NCBI RefSeq assembly: GCF_038811545.1
Contig: NZ_CP133319.1
Span: forward strand, 4,662,001-4,726,000
DNA: 64,000 nt
DNA from: Rhodoligotrophos sp. CJ14
GTDB lineage: Bacteria; Pseudomonadota; Alphaproteobacteria; Rhizobiales; Im1
Reading direction: 5' to 3'
The position numbers were made by a program, and so were the translations under genes. The notes under the pieces are model-generated. The model did no database searches and was not told where the DNA came from. It saw only the letters and a list, made by a program, of their open reading frames with translations. Shown here piece after piece: positions 46,879 to 55,195 of the stretch. How positions within the stretch are numbered: the first letter of the stretch is position 1; the number at the start of each line of letters is the position of its first letter.

Positions 46879-49800
46879 ATGAGTGCCGAGCAAACCAGCG
46901 TTCCCTTCGTTCATCTGCGCGCCCATTCCGCCTATTCCCTCCTGGAGGGGGCGCTGCCCGTCAAACGTCTCGCATCCCTCTGCAAGAGCATGCGCATGCC
47001 TGCGCTTGCCCTGACCGACACCAACAACCTGTTCGGCGCGCTGGAATATTCGAATGCGCTCGCCGGCGCCGGTATCCAGCCCATCATCGGCATCACCCTC
47101 AGCATCGATTTCCGGGATGCGACCGAGGTGAACCCGCGCACCACCGGCATGCCGAAGCCCCTGCCGGTGCTCGCCCTGCTGGCCAAGAATGCTGTTGGCT
47201 ACAGCAATCTCATGACGCTCTCGAGCCGGGCCTTCCTCGACACCACCGATGCCCATAGCGCCCATGTGCCGATTGACCTCTTGGCCACCCATAGCGATGG
47301 GTTGATCTGCCTGACAGGTGGTCCGCGCGGACCGGTCAATGAGTCGCTGGTCGCGGGCAATAGGGGCCAGGCCTCGTCCCGGATCGAGCGCCTGATGAGT
47401 ATCTTCGGTGATCGGCTCTATGTGGAGCTGCAGCGCCACGGCACAGATGATGAGCGTATCGCCGAGCCCGGCCTCGTCGAGCTCGCCTATGATCTCGACC
47501 TGCCGCTGGTTGCGACCAACGAGCCCTTTTTTGCAACGCCCGACGATGCGGCAGCCCATGACGCGCTGATCTGCATCGCCGAGGGCGTGGTGCTCGCCAC
47601 CGAAGATCGGCGTCGGCTCACGCCTGAACATTACTTCAAGTCACCCGCCGAGATGGCGGCACTCTTCGCCGATATTCCAGAGGCCATAGCCAACACCGTC
47701 GAAGTGGCGCAGCGCTGTGCCTTCCGGCCGAAGGGCCGGGCGCCGATCCTGCCGCGCTATTCCTCCGAGACGGGCGAAGCGCGCGACGAGGCCGAGGAGT
47801 TGAAGATCCAGGCCCGCGATGGCCTCCGGGCGCGTCTTGCCCGCCACGGCTTGGCGGATGGCCACAGCGAGCAGGAATATTGGGATCGCCTGGAATTCGA
47901 GCTCGACGTCATCGTGCGCATGCAGTTTCCGGGCTATTTCCTCATCGTTGCCGACTTCATCAAATGGGCGAAGGCCCACGGCATTCCGGTGGGGCCCGGC
48001 CGTGGATCGGGCGCGGGCTCGCTGGTTGCTTGGGCGCTCACCATCACCGATCTTGATCCGCTCCGCTTCAACCTCCTGTTCGAGCGCTTCCTCAATCCGG
48101 AACGCGTGTCGATGCCGGATTTCGATATCGACTTCTGCCAGGAGCGGCGTGACGAGGTCATCGCTTACGTCCAGCAGAAATATGGCCGTGAGCAGGTCGC
48201 GCAGATCATCACCTTCGGTAAGCTGCAGGCGCGCGCTGTCTGCCGCGACGTGGGCCGCGTGCTGCAGATGCCCTACGGACAGGTCGACCGCCTCTGCAAG
48301 CTGATCCCGAACAATCCGGCCAACCCGATCACCCTGAAGGAGGCCATCGACGGCGAACCGCGCCTGCAAGAGGAGCGCGACAAGGACGAGACCGTGCGCT
48401 CCATGCTGGAGATCGGCCAGAAGCTCGAGGGTCTCTATCGCCACGCCTCCACTCACGCCGCCGGTGTGGTGATCGGCGACAGGCCGCTGCATGAGCTCGT
48501 GCCGCTCTATCGCGATCCGCGCTCCGACATGCAGGTAACCCAGTTCAATATGAAATGGGTGGAGCAGGCGGGCCTGGTGAAGTTCGACTTCCTTGGCCTC
48601 AAGACGCTCACGGTGCTGCAGAAGGCCTGCGAGCTCGTTCGCCGGCGAGTGCCGGATTTCGACCTCGACCGCATCGCGCTTGACGATGCCAATACCTATC
48701 GCATGCTGAGCCAGGGCGACACGGTCGGCGTGTTCCAGCTGGAAAGTTCGGGCTTCAAGGACCTGCTGCGCAAGGCCCAGCCCAGCGTGCTCGAGGACAT
48801 CATCGCTCTGGTCGCACTCTATCGTCCAGGGCCGATGGACAATATTCCGAAATATCTCGCCGCCAAGCACGGCGAGGAGGCGCCGGAATTCCTGCACGAG
48901 ACCGTGACGCCCATCACCGCTGACACCTATGGCGTCATCATCTACCAGGAACAGGTGATGCAGATCGCTCAGGTGCTTTCGGGCTATTCCTTGGGCGAAG
49001 CCGATCTTCTGCGCCGTGCCATGGGCAAGAAGATCAAGGCGGAGATGGACCAGCAGAAGGTTCGCTTCGTCGATGGCGCGGTCGCCAAGGGGGTGGACAA
49101 GGCGCAGGCCGAATTCATCTTCGAGCTCGTCGCGAAATTCGCAGGCTACGGCTTCAACAAGTCTCACTCCGCCTGCTATGGCCTCATCGCCTATCAGACC
49201 GCCTTCCTCAAGGCCAATTATCCCGTGGAATTCCTGGCCGCGTCCATGAGCCTGGACGTTGGCAACACCGACAAGCTCGACATGTTCCGGCGCGAGGCGC
49301 AGCGCCTGAAGGTGAAGATCGATCCGCCCGGCATCAACGAATCCGACGTCGATTTCGTGGTGAAGGACGGCCGTATCCGTTATTCTCTAGCAGCCCTCAA
49401 GAATGTCGGACGCGGCGTGGTCGAGCATATCGTGCGCCTGCGCGAGGAGGGCGGGCCCTTTAGGAGCCTCGCTGATTTCGTTCAGCGCATCGACCCGCGG
49501 GTGGTCACCCGCCGGGCACTGGAAAGCATGATCAGGGCCGGCGCCCTCAACACCTTCAACACCAATCGCGCGCAGCTCTTGGCAGGGCTTGATGCCATCA
49601 TGTCCATGGCCGACCGCACCGCCCAGGATGCGGCCTCCGGCCAGAATGATCTTTTCGCGGGCGGCGGCCTTGCTGAAATCGATGTGCCGCTGCCCCAGGT
49701 GGACCCTTGGTTGCCGATGGAGCAGCTCGCGGAGGAATTCGACGCGGTCGGCTTCTACCTCTCCGGCCACCCGCTCGATGACTATATGGCCCCGCTGTCC

Positions 49801-50334
49801 AAGATTGGCGTCGAAACTTGGGCGTCCTTTGCCGAGAAGGTCAAGACCAAGGGCGCCCCGGCCGGCCGCTTGGCGGGAACCGTGACCCACCGGCAGGAGC
49901 GCCGTTCGAAGAGTGGCAATCGCTTTGCCTTCGTGGGCTTTTCAGACCCGACCGGCCAGTTCGAGGCGGTTGTCTTCTCCGATCAGCTGAACCAGCTGCG
50001 CGATCTCCTGGAGCCGGGAAATGCGGTCATCTTGCGCGTGGAAGCGGATTCGGAGGGCGAGGAGGTAAGGCTACGGCTGCACTCGGTTGAGCCGCTGGAC
50101 AAGGCGACGGAGAATATCAGCTCAGGGCTTGAGATTGCCGTGCGCGAGACCGTCTCGGTCGCCAGCTTGGCGGCGCGCCTCACCAATGGCGGACGCGCGC
50201 CGGTGCGCCTGAAGGTGCTGGTAGATCGATCCCATGAGATCGAGATCGCGCTTGGCAACCGCTTCACGGTGACGCCTCAGATCAAGGCCGCGATCAAGGC
50301 CATCCCAGGCGTGCTCGAGGTGCGCGATCTCTGA
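46879..50334 (+). CDS. dnaE: DNA polymerase III alpha subunit
   Basis: DnaE is the main replicative polymerase. The 1151-residue protein opens with a PHP domain (FVHLRAHSAYSLLEGALPV). The polymerase core has GPGRGSGAGSLVAWAL, the catalytic aspartates in MPDFDIDFCQERRDEV, and YRPGPMDNIPKYL. GFNKSHSACYGLIAYQTAFLK and a tandem helix-hairpin-helix region follow. An OB domain (LAGTVTHRQERRSKSGNRFAFV) closes it. DnaE1-type length and no C-terminal exonuclease mark it as the replicative form. It is convergent with the CitE-like gene. Confidence 0.97.
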   Translation: MSAEQTSVPFVHLRAHSAYSLLEGALPVKRLASLCKSMRMPALALTDTNNLFGALEYSNALAGAGIQPIIGITLSIDFRDATEVNPRTTGMPKPLPVLALLAKNAVGYSNLMTLSSRAFLDTTDAHSAHVPIDLLATHSDGLICLTGGPRGPVNESLVAGNRGQASSRIERLMSIFGDRLYVELQRHGTDDERIAEPGLVELAYDLDLPLVATNEPFFATPDDAAAHDALICIAEGVVLATEDRRRLTPEHYFKSPAEMAALFADIPEAIANTVEVAQRCAFRPKGRAPILPRYSSETGEARDEAEELKIQARDGLRARLARHGLADGHSEQEYWDRLEFELDVIVRMQFPGYFLIVADFIKWAKAHGIPVGPGRGSGAGSLVAWALTITDLDPLRFNLLFERFLNPERVSMPDFDIDFCQERRDEVIAYVQQKYGREQVAQIITFGKLQARAVCRDVGRVLQMPYGQVDRLCKLIPNNPANPITLKEAIDGEPRLQEERDKDETVRSMLEIGQKLEGLYRHASTHAAGVVIGDRPLHELVPLYRDPRSDMQVTQFNMKWVEQAGLVKFDFLGLKTLTVLQKACELVRRRVPDFDLDRIALDDANTYRMLSQGDTVGVFQLESSGFKDLLRKAQPSVLEDIIALVALYRPGPMDNIPKYLAAKHGEEAPEFLHETVTPITADTYGVIIYQEQVMQIAQVLSGYSLGEADLLRRAMGKKIKAEMDQQKVRFVDGAVAKGVDKAQAEFIFELVAKFAGYGFNKSHSACYGLIAYQTAFLKANYPVEFLAASMSLDVGNTDKLDMFRREAQRLKVKIDPPGINESDVDFVVKDGRIRYSLAALKNVGRGVVEHIVRLREEGGPFRSLADFVQRIDPRVVTRRALESMIRAGALNTFNTNRAQLLAGLDAIMSMADRTAQDAASGQNDLFAGGGLAEIDVPLPQVDPWLPMEQLAEEFDAVGFYLSGHPLDDYMAPLSKIGVETWASFAEKVKTKGAPAGRLAGTVTHRQERRSKSGNRFAFVGFSDPTGQFEAVVFSDQLNQLRDLLEPGNAVILRVEADSEGEEVRLRLHSVEPLDKATENISSGLEIAVRETVSVASLAARLTNGGRAPVRLKVLVDRSHEIEIALGNRFTVTPQIKAAIKAIPGVLEVRDL

Positions 50335-50420
50335 TCAACCTGATACCGCCGCAGCTTACGCGCAAAATCTCAGAAGTTGAGTCGGCCCGTTGAGAAATTG
50401 AGTCAACTCGGCACGCCTGC

Positions 50421-50451
50421 GTCATCACCGGGCTTGATCCGGTGATCCAGG
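50421..50451. repeat. REP-like element, copy 3, between dnaE and the CitE-like gene
   Basis: ATCACCGG (50424-50431) and CCGGTGAT (50439-50446) form an 8-bp stem around GCTTGAT. The unit begins GTCAT and ends ATCCAGG. It lies 87 bases after dnaE and 18 bases before the end of the convergent CitE-like gene and may serve both as a two-way stop. Confidence 0.75.
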
Positions 50452-50468
50452 AGAGCAGCAAGAGGGCT

Positions 50469-51344
50469 TTACCGCCCGGCCCGTGCCAGCAGCCGCTGGG
50501 CATGCACCAGATGCGGCCTGTCCAACATCTCACCGTCCAGCCCGATCACGCCCGCATCACCGGCTCGCGCGAACGCATCCACGATTGCTTGTGCCCGGGC
50601 GAGCTCCTCAGGCGAAGGCGTGAACATCTCGTTGATGATGGGCACCTGTGCCGGGTGGATGGCGAGCTTCCCCGTAAAGCCATCGCGCAGCGCCTCATCG
50701 CATTCGAGCCGCAAGCCGGCCTCGTCGCGGAAATTGGGAAAGACCGAGTCGATGGGCTGAACCCCGGCGGCGACGGCCCCGAACAGGCAGAGCGAGCGCG
50801 CCAGGCGAAATGGCTCCGTGTGGCGGCCATCTGCCCCGCGATTATCGCGCGCGCCGATATCTGTGCGAAGATCCTCCGCCCCCCAGCTGAGCCCTTCCAG
50901 CCGGGGCCCGGCACTTTCATAGCTGCCAAGGCCGAAGAGCGCCTTTGCGCTTTCCGTGGCGACCACGGTGATGCGCGTTTCGCCGCGATGCTCCGCGGGC
51001 TCGATGGCGCCGATCATCGCCGAGAGCCTGCGCACTGAGGCAGCTCCCTCTGATTTCGGCAGCATGATGCCGTCGACCTTCAATCCTTCGAGCGCCTTGA
51101 GATCTCCGGCGGTGAGCCCCGTGTCGAGTGCATTGACCCGCACATAGATGCGGGGCAGGACGTCGGCTTTTCGGCCTGCGATATCCGCGATCACGCCGCG
51201 CACGATGCCACGGGCGGCCTCCTTTGCGCTTGCTGCGACCGAATCCTCAAGGTCGAGGATGATCGCATCGGCGCCGGAGCCTAAGCCCTTCTCGATTTTG
51301 CGTGGGCTGTCTGCGGGAACAAAGAGCATTGAGCGCATGAACAT
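50469..51344 (-). CDS. HpcH/HpaI aldolase/CitE-like CoA ester lyase
   Basis: The 291-residue protein fits the CitE/malyl-CoA lyase family (TIM barrel). RSMLFVPADSPRKIEKG opens it, DAIILDLEDSVAASAKEAAR holds acidic ligands, and VATESAKALFGL, GLSWGAEDLRTDIGA and GKLAIHPAQVPIINE match conserved blocks. It may cleave a malyl-, citramalyl- or methylmalyl-CoA. The start overlaps the MaoC stop by one base, so the two proteins very likely act in the same pathway; which one is inference. MRSMLF at 51338 is a possible start. Confidence 0.88.
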   Translation of the reverse strand: MFMRSMLFVPADSPRKIEKGLGSGADAIILDLEDSVAASAKEAARGIVRGVIADIAGRKADVLPRIYVRVNALDTGLTAGDLKALEGLKVDGIMLPKSEGAASVRRLSAMIGAIEPAEHRGETRITVVATESAKALFGLGSYESAGPRLEGLSWGAEDLRTDIGARDNRGADGRHTEPFRLARSLCLFGAVAAGVQPIDSVFPNFRDEAGLRLECDEALRDGFTGKLAIHPAQVPIINEMFTPSPEELARAQAIVDAFARAGDAGVIGLDGEMLDRPHLVHAQRLLARAGR

Positions 51345-51808
51345 TAGGCCTCTTTGCCGGGGCGCTTCCGCATGAACGCCTGGCGCCGGCAGGTGGCAAC
51401 CAGCACGTCATTCTGATTATAGGCCCGATGCTCGAATTCGACGATGCCGGCATCCGGCCGCGACTTGCTCTCGCGCTTTGCCTTCACCTCCGTTTCCACA
51501 TGCACCGTATCTCCGTGGAACAGCGGATGCGGGAACTTGACCTCGCTCATGCCGAGATTGGCGATAGTCGTGCCCAGCGTGGTATCGGGGACTGAGATGC
51601 CGATCATGAGGCCCAGCGTGAACAGGCTATTGACGAGCGGCTGTCCCCACTCGGTCTGCGTCTCGCAGAAATGCCGGTCGATATGCAGCGGCTGCGGATT
51701 GAGCGTCATGTTCGAGAACAGCATGTTGTCGCTCTCGGTGATGGTCCGCCGCAGCATGTGATTGAAGACTTGTCCAATCTCGAATTCCTCGAAATAGAGC
51801 CCGCGCAT
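51344..51808 (-). CDS. MaoC-like hotdog dehydratase
   Basis: The 154-residue protein is a MaoC-like (R)-specific hydratase. The catalytic Asn/Asp-His pair lies in NPQPLHIDRHFCETQTEWG. TLGLMIGISV and VKFPHPLFHGDTVHVETEV are other family blocks. Similar proteins act as mesaconyl-CoA hydratases, which would fit the coupled CitE-like lyase as the next step. The start at 51808 has AGAGGAGAGG close upstream. A region of 345 bases before it carries repeated GTGAGTCGTC boxes. Confidence 0.87.
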   Translation of the reverse strand: MRGLYFEEFEIGQVFNHMLRRTITESDNMLFSNMTLNPQPLHIDRHFCETQTEWGQPLVNSLFTLGLMIGISVPDTTLGTTIANLGMSEVKFPHPLFHGDTVHVETEVKAKRESKSRPDAGIVEFEHRAYNQNDVLVATCRRQAFMRKRPGKEA

Positions 51809-51884
51809 ATCCTCTCCTCTGACTGGGGTCGATTTTTCTAAGGCCTCAAGGGGCCAGTTTTGGCAGGTGGCGGAGCACTCAGCA

Positions 51885-51944
51885 AGTCGTCACAAGCATC
51901 CTGTGAGTCGTCTGGTGAGTCTTCTTTGGCGGCCGTGAGTCGTC
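51885..51944. repeat. Short direct repeats upstream of the MaoC-CitE genes
   Basis: GTGAGTCGTC is seen at 51903-51912 and 51935-51944, and GTGAGTCTTC at 51915-51924. A shorter AGTCGTC stands at 51885-51891. They lie 80-135 bases upstream of the MaoC start and may be binding sites for an activator. Spacings (12 and 20 bases) are not a whole number of helix turns. Confidence 0.45.
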
Positions 51945-52063
51945 GCATTTGGTTGAATTTGCCTTGACTTCTCCACATTCGTATTTTGCTCGGACATTTC
52001 GATATTTGCGTAACTAACTGATTTTCATACAAATTTTCGTCCGCATCTATTGCAGGAAGCCTG

Positions 52064-52078
52064 TTAACTATTCATTAA
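52064..52078 (+). promoter_or_regulatory. CtrA-type box upstream of the receiver-like gene
   Basis: TTAA (52064-52067), seven bases, then TTAA (52075-52078), is a full match to the TTAA-N7-TTAA site of CtrA, the alphaproteobacterial cell-cycle regulator. It lies 76 bases before the ATG at 52154, a usual distance for an activating site. Binding is inference from the motif. Confidence 0.6.
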
Positions 52079-52153
52079 AGGGCGGCTCCCTACGACTCCA
52101 CCCAAGGCTCGATATGCCTGTGGGGGCATGTTGAATGCTCGGAGATCGTGTGA

Positions 52154-52537
52154 ATGACCCATTGCTTGATTATCGCGGACGCGGCGGGTGACCGACACGA
52201 ATTGGTTTCGATGCTGAACGCTCATGGATTCACGGTCGAGTTTGCGCCGAGTCCCGAACAAGCACTTCTGGCATGCCGGCGAAGCAGGCCGGATCTCATC
52301 ATGCTGCCCGACACCATGCCGAGCATGAGCAGTGTTGAATTTCTCCATCGTTTGAGGCGCACAGGGGCAGGAGGAGATCCGGCAGTGCTCATCTGTGCGA
52401 GCGATGCGAACGCCGCCTCGATCGGGCAGGCGATCTGGGAAGGGGCTGCCGAATGTCTGGTGCAGCCTTTCGATGCCGATATCCTGAACTTCAAGCTCCG
52501 CCAGGTCGGCTTTGCCAGCAGCAATGTCGCGGCCTAA
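52154..52537 (+). CDS. Receiver-like protein lacking phosphorylation residues
   Basis: The 127-residue protein has a complete CheY-like fold but key residues are missing. The acidic pair near the start is reduced (IIADA, one aspartate for two). The phosphorylated aspartate position reads Pro52-Asp53 (LIMLPDTMP, where LIMLDxxMP is usual). The conserved lysine is Gln104 (CLVQPF). It resembles the small response regulators that rhizobia place under CtrA. It probably works unphosphorylated by binding a partner. It lies behind a full CtrA box. GGAG precedes the ATG by about 10 bases. Confidence 0.82.
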   Translation: MTHCLIIADAAGDRHELVSMLNAHGFTVEFAPSPEQALLACRRSRPDLIMLPDTMPSMSSVEFLHRLRRTGAGGDPAVLICASDANAASIGQAIWEGAAECLVQPFDADILNFKLRQVGFASSNVAA

Positions 52538-52655
52538 GGCCAGACGCTGATGCCTCCCGACATGTCGCTCCTGAGGTAAGCGCCTCTGGCTGGCGCGACT
52601 TAAAAATGCCCAACGTGATCGGCGATAAGCAGCATCGTCCCTCGGAGAAGCGGCA

Positions 52656-53891
52656 ATGTTTCTGGATGGCGTACGCTCTGTATGGGCGCTGCTTTTCGGC
52701 GTCGCTCTGCTTTCGCTCGGCAATGGCCTGCAAGGAACCTTGCTTGGGGTGCGCGCAGCCCTGGAGCATTTCGGGCCGGGCGTGACGGGCCTGGTCATGT
52801 CGGCCTATTCCATTGGGCTGCTGGTCGGTTCGGGAATCACACCGGGTCTCATCTCCTATGTCGGCCATATCAGGGTTTTCGCGGCCTTGGCCTCGGTGGC
52901 CTCGACGGCGGTTCTCTTCTTTCCGATCCTGATCGACCCGATCTCGTGGTTCATCATCCGAGCTCTCGTCGGGTTCTGCATTTCCGGCCTGTTCATCGTC
53001 GCCGAAAGCTGGCTGAACTCCGTTTCGACCAACCGCGATCGTGGGCAGATCCTCTCGATCTACATGATCATCAGCTATTCCTGCATGGGGCTTGGCCAAT
53101 TCTTCCTGAATGTCGCAAGCCCCAGCGGCTTTGAGCTCTTCGTGGTGGTGTCGGCGATGGTGTCTGTGGCTTTGGTGCCGATGACCCTCGTGCGGGTCAC
53201 CGCGCCGGACGTCACCCATCCCCGCGGCGTGAGCATACGCGAGATCTATCGGCGATCACCCCTCGGCGTGGTCTGTGCCTTCACCAATGGGCTTGGCCAA
53301 TCGGCGTTCTTCACCATGGGCGCGGTCTATGGAACGCTCGCTGGTCTGAGCGTTGCGGAAGTCTCGATTCTCATGGCACTGCCGCCCCTTGGCGTCGTTC
53401 TCTCGCAATTTCCGATCGGATTGATCTCTGACAGGCATGACCGCCGCACGGTGCTGACCATTCTTGCCTTTTTGTCCGCCGCGCTTGCTTTTGCCTGCTA
53501 TCCCGCCACATTGATCAGCAGCGATCTGCTGATCGCGGTCTTCTGCCTGTTCGGCGCGCTCGCTCTACCGCTCTATTCGGTGGCGCTGTCTCATGCCAAT
53601 GACAATCTCGACGCCGATCAGATCCTCGGAGCCAGTGGCAAGCTGGTGCTGATTTATGGAATGGGCTCGGTCGCGGGACCGCTGATCGTTGGCCAAGTGA
53701 TGAGCTATATCGGCGCGCAGGGCTTCCCGATCTATCTCGGGATCGTCTATGCCGGCATCGGTGCTTATGCGATCTACCGCATGTCGCAGCGCCCGGCACC
53801 ACCGCCCAAGACCGAGTTCGTCCTGGTCAATCCGCGGGTCTCGCCAGTGGGCACCGCACCCGCTGTGGCGGCGGCGCGTGGCGAGGCATAA
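52656..53891 (+). CDS. MFS transporter, YcaD-like
   Basis: The 411-residue protein has about twelve membrane segments and the MFS loop motifs (GLISDRHDRRTVLTI between helices). VAESWLNSVSTNRDRGQILSI is the signature of the YcaD subgroup. The substrate is not known. The C-terminal 40 residues are proline- and alanine-rich. It follows the receiver-like gene by 118 bases on the same strand. Confidence 0.9.
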   Translation: MFLDGVRSVWALLFGVALLSLGNGLQGTLLGVRAALEHFGPGVTGLVMSAYSIGLLVGSGITPGLISYVGHIRVFAALASVASTAVLFFPILIDPISWFIIRALVGFCISGLFIVAESWLNSVSTNRDRGQILSIYMIISYSCMGLGQFFLNVASPSGFELFVVVSAMVSVALVPMTLVRVTAPDVTHPRGVSIREIYRRSPLGVVCAFTNGLGQSAFFTMGAVYGTLAGLSVAEVSILMALPPLGVVLSQFPIGLISDRHDRRTVLTILAFLSAALAFACYPATLISSDLLIAVFCLFGALALPLYSVALSHANDNLDADQILGASGKLVLIYGMGSVAGPLIVGQVMSYIGAQGFPIYLGIVYAGIGAYAIYRMSQRPAPPPKTEFVLVNPRVSPVGTAPAVAAARGEA

Positions 53892-53911
53892 AACGGCGTC
53901 GAGCGAGTGAG

Positions 53912-53934
53912 GTTAAGGTAAACGCTTCCTTAAC
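53912..53934. promoter_or_regulatory. Inverted repeat upstream of the DUF2336 gene
   Basis: GTTAAGG (53912-53918) and CCTTAAC (53928-53934) form a perfect 7-bp inverted repeat with a 9-base spacer, about 70 bases before the ATG at 54006. It contains two TTAA half sites but not at CtrA spacing. It may be an operator or a hairpin. Confidence 0.4.
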
Positions 53935-54005
53935 ATTTGCTGGTGATCATCTCCCGAAGTGCAAAGCCAAATCATTCAATTGATTTTATTGCCTGGGAGA
54001 TGCGC

Positions 54006-55163
54006 ATGTCGAAGCAGAATGCCATCGGTCTGGATGTAAATTTTCTGACGCGCGTCGCTGAAGACCCTTCGCCCTACCAGCGCATGAAGCTCGCAACAGA
54101 ACTCGCCAGTTTCGTAGCGAACAAGGACAACCCCGAACCGGAACGTGCCGCCGTTCTGCCAGTGCTGCTGAAACTGGCGGAAGATGAAGCCATATCCGTT
54201 CGCCGCGCGATTGCCCAGGAGCTCGAGCTTGCGTCCTTCGTGCCCCCGGATGTCGCTTTCGCCATTGCCGCTGATGAAGATGATATCGCGCTGCCCTTTC
54301 TGGTCGCCTGTCCGGGGCTCACCGACGGCACGCTTGTCGCGATTGCCCGCATCGGCGATGACCGGCGGCTCTGCGCGATTGCCCGCCGGGCAAACCTGCC
54401 GCGCCACGCGCTGGCTGTTCTGATCAAGTTCGGCTCGCCCGCCGTTTGCAAGGAGCTTCTGGGCAATGCCGCAATTTCGATCCCCATCGAGGGCTATCGG
54501 ATCATCATGTCGCGCTTTGCCGCCGTCACCTCCGTGTGTGAGGCCATGCGGCGGCGCCGGGATCTGCCAGTCGAGATGCGGGTCAAGCTCGCGCAAATCA
54601 ATAATGACCGGGTGAAGGTGGTCCTTGCCAAGCAGGGCTGGGTCGAAAATGACCGCCTCGATGAACTTGTATCAGAGGCGGAGGATCACTCCTTCCTGCA
54701 GATTGCCCATGGTCTCAGCGGCGAGGACCTGGAGGCGATGGTCCGTTATCTCACCGTCAACCGCCTCGTTACCGGCTCGCTCATTTGTCGGGCCATCTGC
54801 CATGGCGAGATGAGCTTTGTCACCGAAGCGCTCGCCCAGCTTGCGGGCATGCCCAACCGTCACGTGGCCGACGTGATCGCCACCAGAAACGAGGTGGGCC
54901 TCAAGGTGGTGTGCGAGCATGCGGGACTGCCCCAGCCCTGCGTTGATCTCCTGCAGCTTGCGACGGAGAACGATTCCGGCCAGGTCAAGGACGTTGATCC
55001 AGCATCCTTCGCCCGTGAGATTGTGGATCTGCTCATCCAGAACAGCGCTGGGCGCAGTGAACTTGATATTTCTGGGCTTCTGTCTCTCATCGGAGCCTAC
55101 GGACCCGATGAGATCAAGGCGGTGACCGACGGCTTGCTCGCCTCCACCCCGCGCGCGGCCTGA
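54006..55163 (+). CDS. DUF2336 helical-repeat protein
   Basis: The 385-residue protein is built of short helical repeats with HEAT-like spacing. It contains recurring pieces such as AIAQELELASFVPPDVAFAIA and LARRANLPRHAL-type turns. This matches DUF2336, found almost only in alphaproteobacteria and of unknown function. The ATG at 54006 has GGGAGA 5 bases before it; an upstream ATG at 53937 is less likely. It lies in the same plus-strand run as the receiver-like gene and the carrier. Confidence 0.85.
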   Translation: MSKQNAIGLDVNFLTRVAEDPSPYQRMKLATELASFVANKDNPEPERAAVLPVLLKLAEDEAISVRRAIAQELELASFVPPDVAFAIAADEDDIALPFLVACPGLTDGTLVAIARIGDDRRLCAIARRANLPRHALAVLIKFGSPAVCKELLGNAAISIPIEGYRIIMSRFAAVTSVCEAMRRRRDLPVEMRVKLAQINNDRVKVVLAKQGWVENDRLDELVSEAEDHSFLQIAHGLSGEDLEAMVRYLTVNRLVTGSLICRAICHGEMSFVTEALAQLAGMPNRHVADVIATRNEVGLKVVCEHAGLPQPCVDLLQLATENDSGQVKDVDPASFAREIVDLLIQNSAGRSELDISGLLSLIGAYGPDEIKAVTDGLLASTPRAA

Positions 55164-55195
55164 TCGGCTGAGGTCATGCAAGGGCGCGCCTCGGG

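Noticed and set aside
51964-51990. TTGACT as a -35 box for the receiver-like gene
   Set aside because: No reasonable -10 lies 16-18 bases downstream, and the CtrA box is at a better place.
53912-53934. CtrA box before the DUF2336 gene
   Set aside because: The two TTAA half sites are 13-14 bases apart, not seven, so it is not a standard CtrA site.
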